Made by a program: the position numbers and the translations under genes
Assembly: GCA_026169815.1 (NCBI GenBank)
Contig: JAPFDT010000017.1
Span: 1 to 64,000, forward strand
DNA length: 64,000 nt
Source of the DNA: Pseudogracilibacillus sp.
Lineage (GTDB): Bacteria > Bacillota > Bacilli > Bacillales > Amphibacillaceae
Direction of reading: 5' to 3'
In this document: one piece after another, positions 38,384-48,182 of the stretch
How the letters are laid out: every line of letters starts with the position of its first letter
How positions within the stretch are numbered: position 1 is the first letter of the stretch
The notes under the pieces: generated by a model
Told to the model about the DNA's origin: nothing
Database searches by the model: none
Seen by the model: the letters and a program-made list of their open reading frames with translations, nothing else

Positions 38384-39778
38384 TCACTGTTGCTCAGGCT
38401 CAATATACGTTAATGTTTTTCCTGTTAATCCAAATAAAATCGTTAAAATTGGACTTAATATACAGAAAAAGGCAAACGGTAAATAAGCTACTGTTGGAAC
38501 ATCTAATACATTTGCAATAAATACACCACAGACACTCCAAGGTACGAGCGGGTTCACAACGGTTCCTGCATCTTCAGACACCCGTGCTAAATTAATCGCA
38601 TCAAGACCGACTTTTTTATATTGCGCTTGATATGTCTCTCCTGTTAAAAGAATCGATAAATATTGTTCTCCAATTAATACGTTAATTCCAATCGCCGTAA
38701 AAGCTGAAGCAACAATAACCGAACGGACTTTCTTTAACGACGCTTCAATCGCTGATAACAATTTTGGCACAATCCCTAGTGTAAACAATAAGCCACCTAA
38801 ACTAAGTGCTAATAAGACGATACCAATTGTGAAAAACATACTTTCCATTCCGCCACGCGTTAACAACTCATCAATTTCCTCTACTCCTGTTTCTGAAGTA
38901 AAACCACCGAATAATGTGTTAAGAATTTTTGCTAAAGGTTGTGTCGTATGGAAAAACGAAACGATAATCGCACTCACAGTCCCTGCCGCTAATCCTAATA
39001 AAGCAGGAGCTTTCATGATTGAAAAGATGACGAGTACAGCAATCGGAACCACCGAAGCGTACCAATGGACAAGCCCAGTCTCTAATAATCCTTGTTGAAA
39101 TACTTCCATATTCGTCACATCAACCGCTGAAATATCTGGAGATAATATGGCGAATAAAATTAACGTAATAATAAAAGCTGGCACAGTTGTCCATGTCATA
39201 TTTTTAATATGATCGAATAAATCAACTTGTAAAATGGAGGATGCCATATTCGTCGTATCTGAAAGTGGTGACATTTTATCACCAAAAAATGCTCCCGACA
39301 CAATCGCTCCTGCTGTCATCGCTAACGAAATATCAATTGCACTAGCTATACCGATAAACGCTACGCCAATTGTTCCTACAGTTGTAAGGGAACTTCCAAC
39401 ACTAATACCGACGATCGCACAGACAACAAATATAATCGCTAAAAAGAACTTTGGTGTCACAATTTCAAAACCTACATAAATTAAGGTCGGAATCGTTCCC
39501 GCCATCATCCAAGAAGCAATAAGCATCCCGATAAAGAAAAATAAAAACGTAGCTGAAATACCGACAATTGCCCCATCCGTAATTCCTTTTTCTAATGCTT
39601 TATAGGGAACCTTTTTAATTAATCCATATAATATTAAAAATAAAACCGAGATAATTAACGGAATATGAGGTGCGGTACCAAATTGTAAAATACTAATATT
39701 AACGATGAATATAATCATCGCCGTCACAAAAACCGCCTCCATAATCGAAGGCATTTGGACTGCTTTTATACGAAACAT
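38384..39778 (-). CDS. NhaC-family Na+/H+ antiporter (second)
   Basis: A 464-aa membrane protein with about 11-12 hydrophobic segments. Family motifs are VGISVGSSLTTVGTIGVAFIG, the central GAFFGDKMSPLSDTTNMASS and the C-terminal EDAGTVVNPLVPWSVCGVF. This is the classical NhaC/MleN branch, different from the NhaC at 31.6 kb, which has GDHCSPISDST. It exchanges Na+ for protons, or a substrate couple such as malate/lactate in MleN. ATG start with GGGAGATG. Monocistronic. Confidence 0.9.
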   Translation of the reverse strand: MFRIKAVQMPSIMEAVFVTAMIIFIVNISILQFGTAPHIPLIISVLFLILYGLIKKVPYKALEKGITDGAIVGISATFLFFFIGMLIASWMMAGTIPTLIYVGFEIVTPKFFLAIIFVVCAIVGISVGSSLTTVGTIGVAFIGIASAIDISLAMTAGAIVSGAFFGDKMSPLSDTTNMASSILQVDLFDHIKNMTWTTVPAFIITLILFAILSPDISAVDVTNMEVFQQGLLETGLVHWYASVVPIAVLVIFSIMKAPALLGLAAGTVSAIIVSFFHTTQPLAKILNTLFGGFTSETGVEEIDELLTRGGMESMFFTIGIVLLALSLGGLLFTLGIVPKLLSAIEASLKKVRSVIVASAFTAIGINVLIGEQYLSILLTGETYQAQYKKVGLDAINLARVSEDAGTVVNPLVPWSVCGVFIANVLDVPTVAYLPFAFFCILSPILTILFGLTGKTLTYIEPEQQ

Positions 39779-39864
39779 AAGACATCTCCCAAACTTTTCT
39801 TAATATGTATCTATTTAATCAAATTCATATTTAATAGTCACACGAAATGACGTACATCATTCAT

Positions 39865-40461
39865 TTAATTTTCATTCGTTGTAATAAATTCAAGCTTTTC
39901 TTTTATAGGTGTCCTACCCTTTGATGTCGGAATTTTTTCTGCATAGCCCATTTGCATAACTGCGGCAATTTTTTCTTTTTCTGGATCTAATCCGACAGCT
40001 TCGGCAAATAAAGGATCGTGCATATAAGGCGTAATCGTCCATAACATTCCTACATTATAAGCCCATGCTGAAAGTTGCGCATTTTGGATAAACGCACAAA
40101 CTGCCGCATACTCTTCTTCATACCGAACAGGATCCGCTTCCTTTTCAAAATAAATTAACGCATGATGTGGAATTTTAAATAAAAAATCTTTAATCGACTG
40201 GATTGACTTCAAAGTTTTTGGGGAATCATCTGATTTCATCACACCTAATCGTTGGTAACTTTTAATTGTCGCATCAATAATAATATGTTTTCCCTCTTCT
40301 TGATACATTTTCACGCGCCACGGTTCTTTCATATAATGTGTCGGGGCCCATGATGCATATGTAAATATTTCGGTTAATAATTCATTTGCTACTGCTTGTT
40401 CTTTAAATTGATGAATCGATCGTCTGTTTTTAATTGTCTCTAATAAATCGATTTTCCCCAC
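39865..40461 (-). CDS. Nitroreductase-family protein
   Basis: A 198-aa FMN-dependent oxidoreductase of the nitroreductase superfamily. FMN-site features are the N-terminal IKNRRSIHQFKEQAV, SWAPTHYMKEPW and the C-terminal AAVMQMGYAEKIPTSKGR. The Gly-rich end and PTSKGR tail fit the YdjA/YdfN-like class. The predicted GTG start overlaps its own GGGAGG site with no spacer, so the exact start is doubtful. Physiological substrate unknown. Confidence 0.85.
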   Translation of the reverse strand: MGKIDLLETIKNRRSIHQFKEQAVANELLTEIFTYASWAPTHYMKEPWRVKMYQEEGKHIIIDATIKSYQRLGVMKSDDSPKTLKSIQSIKDFLFKIPHHALIYFEKEADPVRYEEEYAAVCAFIQNAQLSAWAYNVGMLWTITPYMHDPLFAEAVGLDPEKEKIAAVMQMGYAEKIPTSKGRTPIKEKLEFITTNEN

Positions 40462-40590
40462 CTCCCTAACCCATTATATACAAAAAAGACTTCCATTACG
40501 AAAGTCTAGATGTTATTAATTAAAATAGAGAGATGAAAATCCGATAAAAAGCGGAAACTAGATTCGACAGTAGACGTATTCGAGTGAAAC

Positions 40591-40940
40591 AAGAGGAAAA
40601 AATTGTAGCTTGAGCTAGTAGAACGTTCCACTGGGTCAAAGGAAGAGAATAAAACGAATACTTGAACCAGTAGAGCAGACCACTGGATCAAAGCAAGAGG
40701 AAAAAATGAATACTTGAACCAGTGGAACAGCCCACCGGGTCAAAGGAAGAGAAAAATGAATACTTGAACCAGTGGAGAAGCCCACCGGGTCAAAACAAGA
40801 GAAAAAAATGAATACTTGAACCAGTGGAGAAGCCCACCGGGTCAAAGCAAGAGAAAAAATGAATACTTGAACCAGTGGAGAAGCCCACCGGGTCAAAGCA
40901 AGAGAAAAAACGAATACTTGAACCAGTGGAGCATCCTACC
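40591..40940. repeat. 51-nt tandem repeat array, about seven copies
   Basis: Copies of about 51-52 nt with core AATGAATACTTGAACCAGTG then GAGAAGCCCACCGGGTCAAAG. Each copy can form a short hairpin (ACCAGTGG with CCACCGGGT). Outer copies are more diverged than the middle ones. Three degenerate copies with AATGA-GCTTGAATA words seem to continue at about 40985-41145. The period of 51 keeps frames open on the minus strand, so the short ORFs here are not evidence of a protein. It occupies the 715-nt gap between the nitroreductase and transporter genes. Confidence 0.85.
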
Positions 40941-41176
40941 TTAGCAAATATCTTTTAAAAATCAGTAAAATAACTTTCTTTCATTCTTATACATAAATGA
41001 GCCTTGAATATCTTTAAATGTAACGTGTAAGACTATTCTTACACGTGAATGAAGCTTGAATACACTTGTATATCACACATAAGAATATTCTTGCACGTAA
41101 ATGATGTTAGTAATTCCTTGAGAATCAAGCGTAAGAGTTTTTCCAGAAAAAGAATCACATCTTTATATTTGCACAC

Positions 41177-42598
41177 TTACAAAAATAATAAAGCAAATAC
41201 TGTCGCAGCAGTTAACCCTATCACAACGGGGAGAAAACTTTTTCGCACAAGGTCCATAACAGGCACTTTTGCAAAGCCAGCTACAGCAACTAAGGAAGAC
41301 CAAGCAATTAATGTACCGCCACCTACCCAAATCGCTCCCATCTGACCAATTGCAGCTAATGTTTCAGGTTCAATTCCCATCGTTGTACCGAGCGGACTAG
41401 CTAAGGCTCCTGTTAAAGGTAATCCTGAAAATCCTGAACCATCCAAACCTGAAATCATCCCGATTAACAAAATACCAAATGCTGCGAAAATCGGATATTG
41501 AGGTATAAAACTTTCTCCTGCAACAATTAATTCAAATAAAAAAGCTGGAGCATCTTCAGACATTCCTAAAATTTGTGCAGCTGTTTCATCATTTCCTAAA
41601 AAGAAAAAACCAGCTATCGGTAACACAATCCCCATCGCTTTAAAAGCAAAGAGTAATCCTTCTATAATATGGTTACTAACTTTTTCTAAAGCTTGCTTTG
41701 GATGATGAGTAAATGTTGCAAACAATAATAATAGTAAGGCTCCACCACCGACAATTGCTGCACCATCCCCTCCTTCTATTTCTACACTTGACGTTACTTT
41801 TGCATAAATCATGTAACCTACAATCGTCGCAAATACAATTGGGACAATAAAGGCAAATAACTTTGCCTGCTTCTTCTCTTTCACCGAAAACTCTCTTTCC
41901 GATGATATATCCTGTTCCACTTCACCCTCCATATTTTCCCATTTCCTTAAATGAGTTTCAGAAGGTTTTTTAATTTGTTTTCGTAACCAAATATAAGCTA
42001 AACCAATTGCGATAACACCTGTAACAATAGATAAAAGTAAAGCTCGATCTGCTATTAGATGCACGGATAAATCTCCTGGTGCTGCACTTAATGTTGGTGC
42101 AATTTGTATGATGTAATCTGACGACAATGCCATTCCTTGCCCTGCTAACGATATCGCAATACCTGCGCCAATTGGTGGAAGTCCTGCTCGAATCGCAACA
42201 GGGATTAAAATTGCTCCAACTAATGGAACTGCTGGTGTGGGCCAAAAAAACATTGATATAGCATACGTAACAATAACTAATATGAAAAATGATATATGAC
42301 CATTCCGCATCACTCGTTGAAATGGTTGAATCATTTTCTCATCTGCACCTAAATCTTTTAACGATCTTAATAACGCTGTCATCACAGCAATAATTAAAAA
42401 TATATCAAAAAGTGAACTTGCTGCCACTAAACTTGCTCTAAAAGTGGATTGCAATGCCACACCGACAGATGACGAATAGACAAAACATACGACAAATGTC
42501 GAGACAATAGCAGGTACGACGACATTTTTTCTAAATAACATTGTTAAAATGATGAGTAACGTTCCGCCTAAATATAACCAATGAGCTAAGGTAATCAC
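41177..42598 (-). CDS. Multi-pass ion or organic-anion transporter, family unclear
   Basis: About 473 aa with 11-12 hydrophobic segments and a cytoplasmic charged loop in the middle (around residues 210-240, rich in Glu/Lys). It has the look of ion-transporter-superfamily proteins (GntP/DcuC/NhaD-like), with SMFFWPTPAVPLVGAILIPV and ISLAGQGMALSSDY. I cannot fix the family or substrate. The ribosome binding site AAAGGGGAG is better spaced for GTG at 42598 than for the GTG nine bases upstream. Monocistronic. Confidence 0.75.
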   Translation of the reverse strand: MITLAHWLYLGGTLLIILTMLFRKNVVVPAIVSTFVVCFVYSSSVGVALQSTFRASLVAASSLFDIFLIIAVMTALLRSLKDLGADEKMIQPFQRVMRNGHISFFILVIVTYAISMFFWPTPAVPLVGAILIPVAIRAGLPPIGAGIAISLAGQGMALSSDYIIQIAPTLSAAPGDLSVHLIADRALLLSIVTGVIAIGLAYIWLRKQIKKPSETHLRKWENMEGEVEQDISSEREFSVKEKKQAKLFAFIVPIVFATIVGYMIYAKVTSSVEIEGGDGAAIVGGGALLLLLFATFTHHPKQALEKVSNHIIEGLLFAFKAMGIVLPIAGFFFLGNDETAAQILGMSEDAPAFLFELIVAGESFIPQYPIFAAFGILLIGMISGLDGSGFSGLPLTGALASPLGTTMGIEPETLAAIGQMGAIWVGGGTLIAWSSLVAVAGFAKVPVMDLVRKSFLPVVIGLTAATVFALLFL

Positions 42599-42782
42599 AT
42601 ACGTCACACTCCCCTTTATTTGAAATCACTATACAATATGTAAACGGAAAGGCGAATGTGTCACAACATGTTTAGGCATATACCTACATAATTCACACAG
42701 CGAACTAATAACGGTATTCTTTTTTACTTAAATCCATTACAATATAAATAGGTGATAGTTTTTATTTGAGAGGGGAATTTTC

Positions 42783-44594
42783 ATGACTGAATCAACAATG
42801 CGCGTCACACGTCAAGAAGTACCGACAGAAGAAACGTGGAATGTAACTGATCTTTTTCCAACCGAAGCGGCATGGGAGAATGCGTTATCCGCTCTTTTAA
42901 CGAATGTAGAAGAAATCGTACAATGCAAAGGCACGTTACATACAAGTGCCGAGACATTACTACAAGCAGTACAAGCATTTGAACAATTCCAAACAGACAT
43001 AATTAAAGTAGGAACATATGCAACATTACAAATTAGTACAGATGGCACAAATCCAGAACATCAAAGTAAAGTAGCGAGATTACAAGCAACTCTAGCAACT
43101 ATCCAATCACAGATTGCTTTTTTAAACTTAGAAATAATCGACCTACCTGCTAATACGTTGGAACAGTTTTTACAAGCTGAACCTGAATTACACGTGTACA
43201 AAAAAATGTTCGACGATATTAGAAAGCAAAAACCTTATATGCTTGATGCAAAAGTGGAAGAAACGATTGCGGCTTTAGGTGAAACACTTGAAGCGCCGTA
43301 CATGATTTATGAACGAAGTAAAGCATCTGATATGACATTTCGTTCTGTTGTTGACACATTAGGCAATACGTGGCCGATGTCAGAAGTTTTGTATGAAAAT
43401 AAATACGAACTTACAGCAGATACAGTCGTGCGTAGAGGTGCCTATGAATCATTTATTCAAACATTAGATCAATATAAAAATACGTATGCAGCTATTTATG
43501 CAACAGAGGTGACGAAAGAAGTAACGATGGCAAGATTGCGTGGCTACGACTCCGTTATTGATATGTTACTACAACCTCATGATATAACACGTGAGATGTA
43601 TGAAAATCAATTAAATATTATTCAAGAAGAATTAGCGCCACATATGCGTCGCTTAGCGAAAATAAAACAACAAGACTATCAATTAGAAGAACTAAAATTT
43701 TGTGATTTAAAAGCGCCATTAGATCCTTCGTATGCACCAGAGACAACATATGATGAAGCAAAGGAACTTATTTTAGAAGCATTGGAAAAACTAGGTCCGG
43801 AATACGAAGCAATAATGGAAAAAGCCTTTTCAGAACGTTGGATTGATTATGCAGATAATGTCGGTAAACAATCTGGTGCCTTTTGTACGACACCATATGG
43901 CGTACATCCATATATTTTAACGTCATGGACGAATATGATGCCAGGAGCATTTACACTAGTCCATGAACTTGGTCACGCTGGACATTTTTATTTAGCCGGT
44001 GAAAACCAACGACTCGTCAATACACGCACTTCAACTTATTTTGTAGAAGCACCTTCGACATTAAATGAATTGATACTTGGTGAACATTTAATTCAAAAGA
44101 CAGATGATCCCCGTTTAAAACGTTGGGTCATTAACCAATTACTTGATACGTATTACCATAACTTTGTCACACATTTATTAGAAGGTGAGTTCCAACGCCA
44201 AGTGTATGAAAAAGCTGAAAATGGTGAACCACTCACAGCAGATGTGTTATGTGCTGTGAAAAAATCTGTCATCGAGAATTTCTGGGGAGATGCAGCTATC
44301 ATCGATGATGGTGCTGGATTAACATGGATGCGCCAACCACATTATTATATGGGCTTATATCCGTACACTTATTCAGCTGGATTAACCATTGCAACAGCTG
44401 TTGCCGATAATATAAAAACAAATGGTGAACAAGCAGTAAACCAGTGGATCGATGTCTTGAAAGCAGGAGGTTCCAAGTCGCCATTAGAACTAAGTAAAAT
44501 GGCTGGAGTAGACATGTCTAAACCAGATGCCATTCGTACAGCAGTAGCTTATGTTGGTTCCCTTGTCGATCAATTAGAAGCTAGTTATGAATAA
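42783..44594 (+). CDS. pepF: Oligoendopeptidase F
   Basis: A 603-aa M3-family zinc peptidase acting on peptides in the cytoplasm. The zinc motif HELGH lies at about residues 394-398 in LVHELGHAGH, and the third ligand is the Glu in YFVEAPSTLNE. The N-terminal helical half (EETWNVTDLFPTEAAWE) is typical. ATG start with GAGAGGGG upstream. Single gene followed by its own terminator at 44600-44632. Confidence 0.94.
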   Translation: MTESTMRVTRQEVPTEETWNVTDLFPTEAAWENALSALLTNVEEIVQCKGTLHTSAETLLQAVQAFEQFQTDIIKVGTYATLQISTDGTNPEHQSKVARLQATLATIQSQIAFLNLEIIDLPANTLEQFLQAEPELHVYKKMFDDIRKQKPYMLDAKVEETIAALGETLEAPYMIYERSKASDMTFRSVVDTLGNTWPMSEVLYENKYELTADTVVRRGAYESFIQTLDQYKNTYAAIYATEVTKEVTMARLRGYDSVIDMLLQPHDITREMYENQLNIIQEELAPHMRRLAKIKQQDYQLEELKFCDLKAPLDPSYAPETTYDEAKELILEALEKLGPEYEAIMEKAFSERWIDYADNVGKQSGAFCTTPYGVHPYILTSWTNMMPGAFTLVHELGHAGHFYLAGENQRLVNTRTSTYFVEAPSTLNELILGEHLIQKTDDPRLKRWVINQLLDTYYHNFVTHLLEGEFQRQVYEKAENGEPLTADVLCAVKKSVIENFWGDAAIIDDGAGLTWMRQPHYYMGLYPYTYSAGLTIATAVADNIKTNGEQAVNQWIDVLKAGGSKSPLELSKMAGVDMSKPDAIRTAVAYVGSLVDQLEASYE

Positions 44595-44599
44595 CATTT

Positions 44600-44632
44600 T
44601 TATCCTGGAGTAATTTTTATTCCAGGATTTTT
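44600..44632 (+). terminator. Terminator of pepF
   Basis: Stem ATCCTGGA/TCCAGGAT around TAATTTTTAT-like loop, followed by TTTTTTA, a few bases after the pepF stop. Confidence 0.8.
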
Positions 44633-44689
44633 TATGTATGTGAATCAATTTTATAATTATATTTAGTAATTTAAACACGAACTTTACGT

Positions 44690-44812
44690 TTGAAGGTAAA
44701 TCCGTTTACTTTCATGCCAGCCGCCTGCTTTTTAGCGGGCATGGCCTCAAGGATTTTCGGACTCATGCTTTTCCCGCAAGAGTCATGCGGCTTCCATTCG
44801 AGTAAACTTAGT
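44690..44812. repeat. Intergenic palindromic repeat, diverged form
   Basis: GC-rich block with outer arms GTTTACT (44704-44710) and AGTAAAC, and inner words CGGGCATGGCCTCAAGG and CCCGCAAGAGTCATGCGG. It resembles the dispersed repeats at 22.8-29.8 kb in layout (GCCTC..., CGCAAGAGTC...) but is more diverged. The remaining 367-nt gap holds no gene. Confidence 0.6.
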
Positions 44813-44961
44813 TAGATAAAGCAACTCATACATTTAAATAAAACGATAACTTATCATTCGTATTTTTAACAAAAATTCTCTATGATAAAATTGCTTCATT
44901 TTTTATAGTACAATATACAAACAATAATGAATGACTCTTGAAAATAGAAAGGATAACAATC

Positions 44962-46218
44962 ATGACATATGACGTAATTGTAATTGGTGGAGGTACTTCA
45001 GGTTTAATGGCAGCTATTTCCGCTGCCGAATTTGGTGCATCTACTCTTTTAATTGAAAAAGGTAATAAACTAGGTAGTAAATTAATGATTTCTGGTGGCG
45101 GACGCTGTAATGTCACCAACCGTTTACCACAAGATGAAATTATTCGCAATATCCCTGGAAACGGAAAATTCCTTTACAGTGCTTTTTCTGTATTTGATAA
45201 CGAAGACATTATCGCCTACTTTGAAAATCTAGGCATCGCTCTAAAAGAAGAAGATCATGGGCGCATGTTTCCAGTATCAAATTCCGCTAAGTCCGTTGTC
45301 GATACATTAGTTAGTAATTTACAACAAAATAATGTCGAAATTAAGTTAGGCTCCCCTGTCCAAGCGATTGATTACGATGCAGAAACGCATACGATTTATA
45401 CAGAAAACGGACATACATTTCCGGCAAAAAGTATCGTCGTTGCTGTCGGAGGTACATCGGTTCCACATACAGGATCTACTGGAGATGGTTATCCGTGGGC
45501 AGAAAAAGCTGGGCATACGATTACTGAACTATATCCAACTGAAGTTGCCCTCACTTCTCAAGAAACGTTTATCAAACAAAAACAACTCCAAGGCGTATCT
45601 TTACGTGATGTCGCCCTTTCTGTATTAAATAAACGTAACAAAAAAATCGTCACCCACGAAATGGATATGATTTTTACACACTTTGGTATCTCTGGTCCTG
45701 CTGTCTTAAGATGTTCGCAATTTGTCGTGAAAGAATTACGAAAAAGAAAAAGTGTCACGATGGAACTCGATCTGCTCCCTTCTGTTCATCGCGACGCATT
45801 ATACCGTGAATTAATCGCTTATACAGAAACACATCCAAAAAGGTCAGTTAAAACAATGGTAAAAGAACTTGTCGATGTACCAGAGCGATTTTTAATGTTT
45901 TTATTAGCTCAACATAGTATCGATGAAGATTTACAAATTAGTAATTTAGCAAAAGATTCAATTCATACACTCGTCGAACAAATAAAACAATTTACTTTCG
46001 AAGTTGACGGCTCACTTTCTATCGAAAAAGCTTTCGTCACAGGTGGCGGGATAAAAACAAATGAAATCATCCCAAATACAATGGAATCTAAAATGAATGA
46101 GCGACTCTTTTTCTGTGGGGAAATCTTAGACATACACGGCTACACTGGTGGATATAACATAACCGCCGCCCTAGTAACTGGACGACTCGCCGGCATGAAC
46201 GCAGCATTTTACAGATAA
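44962..46218 (+). CDS. BaiN/HI0933-type flavoprotein
   Basis: A 418-aa NAD(P)/FAD-dependent oxidoreductase of the HI0933/YhiN/BaiN family. It begins with the FAD Rossmann motif [12 protein letters not shown], has GGGRCNVTN near residue 45, and ends with the family-typical [23 protein letters not shown]-initiated extension to 44938 includes the ribosome binding site itself (AGAAAGGAT) and was rejected. Biological substrate is unknown for most members. The 3' end runs directly into the 20-nt tandem array. Confidence 0.88.
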   Translation: MTYDVIVIGGGTSGLMAAISAAEFGASTLLIEKGNKLGSKLMISGGGRCNVTNRLPQDEIIRNIPGNGKFLYSAFSVFDNEDIIAYFENLGIALKEEDHGRMFPVSNSAKSVVDTLVSNLQQNNVEIKLGSPVQAIDYDAETHTIYTENGHTFPAKSIVVAVGGTSVPHTGSTGDGYPWAEKAGHTITELYPTEVALTSQETFIKQKQLQGVSLRDVALSVLNKRNKKIVTHEMDMIFTHFGISGPAVLRCSQFVVKELRKRKSVTMELDLLPSVHRDALYRELIAYTETHPKRSVKTMVKELVDVPERFLMFLLAQHSIDEDLQISNLAKDSIHTLVEQIKQFTFEVDGSLSIEKAFVTGGGIKTNEIIPNTMESKMNERLFFCGEILDIHGYTGGYNITAALVTGRLAGMNAAFYR

Positions 46219-46220
46219 AT

Positions 46221-46660
46221 TGGGAGAGCAAGTCCCACAGCGGGAGAGCAAAATCCACAGCGGGAGAGCAAATTCCAAAGCGGGAGAGCAAATTCCAAGG
46301 CGGGAGAGCAAGTCCCACAGCAGGAGAGCAAAATCCACAGCGGGAGAGCAAGTCCCACAGCGGGAGAGCAAAATCCACAGCGGGAGAGCAAATTCCAAAG
46401 CGGGAGAGCAAATTCCAAGGCGGGAGAGCAAGTTCCAAAGCAGGAGAGCAAATTCCGAAGCGGGAGAGCAAATTCCAAGGCGGGAGAGCAAGTCCCACAG
46501 CAGGAGAGCAAAATCCACAGCGGGAGAGCAAATTCCAAAGCGGGAGAGCAAGTTCCAAAGCAGGAGAGTAAATTCCGAAGCGGGAGAGCAAATTCCAAGG
46601 CGGGAGAGCAAGTCCCACAGCAGGAGAGCAAAATCCAGAGCGGGAGAGCAACGCCCACTC
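46221..46660. repeat. 20-nt tandem repeat array, 22 copies
   Basis: Exactly 22 head-to-tail units of 20 nt, consensus CGGGAGAGCAAATTCCAAAG, starting 2 nt after the flavoprotein stop. Units fall into a few types (ending AGTCCCACAG, AAATCCACAG, ATTCCAAAG, ATTCCAAGG) in a recurring order; copies 11-16 and 17-22 form a 120-nt higher-order duplication. There are no spacers, so it is not CRISPR. Period 20 has no stops in several frames, giving long artefact ORFs on both strands (minus 46088-46720, 46171-46671, 46209-46658; plus 46220-46681). The following 140 nt to the MFS gene holds only its promoter region. Confidence 0.95.
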
Positions 46661-46801
46661 TCCTTCCTCACTTCTTTTTGAATACGCTATCATGCCTGAT
46701 TCCTTCTCAACCCTTGACACACCTATCTTTTCATGAGCAGATAACTTTTAATCAGTCAGTGAAAGCTCTATACTATTATATAGTGAATACTACAGAAAGA
46801 A

Positions 46802-48046
46802 GTGTTATATATTAGTTATCAAAAATCGCTCGTTAAACGTAATGTTAGCATTATGTGGTTTGCGAATTTTTTCGTAGCAGGTAGTATGACAATGGTTTTA
46901 CCATTTATCTCCCTCTACATTGATTCATTTGGAAATTTCTCAGATTCTTATGTGCAATCTTGGTCTGGGTGGATTTTCGCCGTAACGTTTATTACTGCAT
47001 TTATCTTCTCACCTATTTGGGGACGAATTGGGGATAAATACGGCCGTAAGAAAATTTTAATGATGTCTGCTACAGGTCTTGCTGTATCAGTATTTCTTAT
47101 GGGTTTTGCCACTTCTGTTTGGCACCTTTTTTTATTGCGTTTTATTATGGGTATCTTTACCGGATTTATTCCGATGTCACAAGCGCTCATCTCAACGCAA
47201 ACAAAAAAGGAAGATGCAGGGCGCGTATTAGGTACATTACAAACAGGTAGTGTAACAGGTACATTAATGGGACCTCTAATAGGTGGGTTCATGGCCGATA
47301 TGTTTGGTTATAGCGCTGCATTTAAAACAGTATCATTTACAATCTTCCTTTCTGCGCTTTTAGTTATGTTCGGGATTAAAGAAATGCAAATGAAAATAAC
47401 GAACGAAAACGAAAAGACTTCCTATACTCCAAAAGAAGTTGTTCTTCATATTGTACGAAGCCCTGTGTTACTTATTGTGATGTTAACATCAGCTCTTGTA
47501 CAAATTGCTCATTTTAGTATCCAACCAATTTTATCGTTATATGTTGCTGAACTTAACGGGATTACGAATATTGCACTATTCTCGGGGTTAGCTTTTTCAG
47601 TAACAGGATTAGGTAACTTATTATTTGCGCGCCGTTGGGGAGTTATTGGTGACAAAGTAGGTTACATTAAAGTATTAATCATTTTATTATTTATGGGTGG
47701 ACTCGTCTATTTCCCAATCGCATTTGTCGTCAGTCTATGGCAATTGTTAATTTTCAGGTTTTTACTTGGGATTGCGATTGGCGGTATCGATCCAGTCCGA
47801 ATGGCGTTTCTTCGTCAAGAAGCACCTGTATCGATGCAAGGAGAAGTTATTGGATACAATACTAGTTTACGCTTTTTAGGAAACATGGTTGGACCAGCAC
47901 TCGGTGGTGTGTTAGCAGGATTTTACGGTATTTCATCTGTGTTTTTTGTAACGAGTGCCCTCCTATTAATTACAGGGTCTATCCTACTCGTCACTTACTT
48001 CAAATATGAAAAAGTCGACGACGCTTTATTGCATAAAAGTTCTTAA
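46802..48046 (+). CDS. MFS transporter
   Basis: A 414-aa major facilitator with 12 hydrophobic segments, the MFS loop motif GRIGDKYGRKKILM between helices 2 and 3, and RRWGVIGDKVGYIK in the second half. It resembles multidrug efflux members such as YttB/NorA-like proteins. Drug specificity cannot be read from sequence. The GTG start at 46802 has only a weak AGAAAG upstream, so the N-terminus is uncertain by a few residues. Confidence 0.87.
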   Translation: MLYISYQKSLVKRNVSIMWFANFFVAGSMTMVLPFISLYIDSFGNFSDSYVQSWSGWIFAVTFITAFIFSPIWGRIGDKYGRKKILMMSATGLAVSVFLMGFATSVWHLFLLRFIMGIFTGFIPMSQALISTQTKKEDAGRVLGTLQTGSVTGTLMGPLIGGFMADMFGYSAAFKTVSFTIFLSALLVMFGIKEMQMKITNENEKTSYTPKEVVLHIVRSPVLLIVMLTSALVQIAHFSIQPILSLYVAELNGITNIALFSGLAFSVTGLGNLLFARRWGVIGDKVGYIKVLIILLFMGGLVYFPIAFVVSLWQLLIFRFLLGIAIGGIDPVRMAFLRQEAPVSMQGEVIGYNTSLRFLGNMVGPALGGVLAGFYGISSVFFVTSALLLITGSILLVTYFKYEKVDDALLHKSS

Positions 48047-48052
48047 GAAATA

Positions 48053-48091
48053 CAATCGACTTTCCTTTTTAGAAGGATAGTCGATTTTTTT
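48053..48091 (+). terminator. Terminator of MFS gene
   Basis: Stem AATCGACT-TTCCTT with AAGGA-AGTCGATT followed by T-run, shortly after the MFS stop. Confidence 0.8.
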
Positions 48092-48182
48092 ATCATGATT
48101 TATTAGATTCATGACTACACTTGTTTTATACTAAATAAATAAACGGCATCCTCACATTTGATTTATTGGAGGGAAATTAATA

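Noticed and set aside
40636-40896. 86-aa frame over the 51-nt repeats
   Set aside because: Period 51 keeps one frame open; there is no start context and the frame ends with the array.
46221-46660. CRISPR array
   Set aside because: Units are directly adjacent with no unique spacers, the unit is only 20 nt, and no cas gene is nearby.
46088-46720. Long open frames over the 20-nt array on both strands
   Set aside because: They arise because a 20-nt unit without stops repeats 22 times. They overlap one another and the flavoprotein 3' end, and lack ribosome binding sites.
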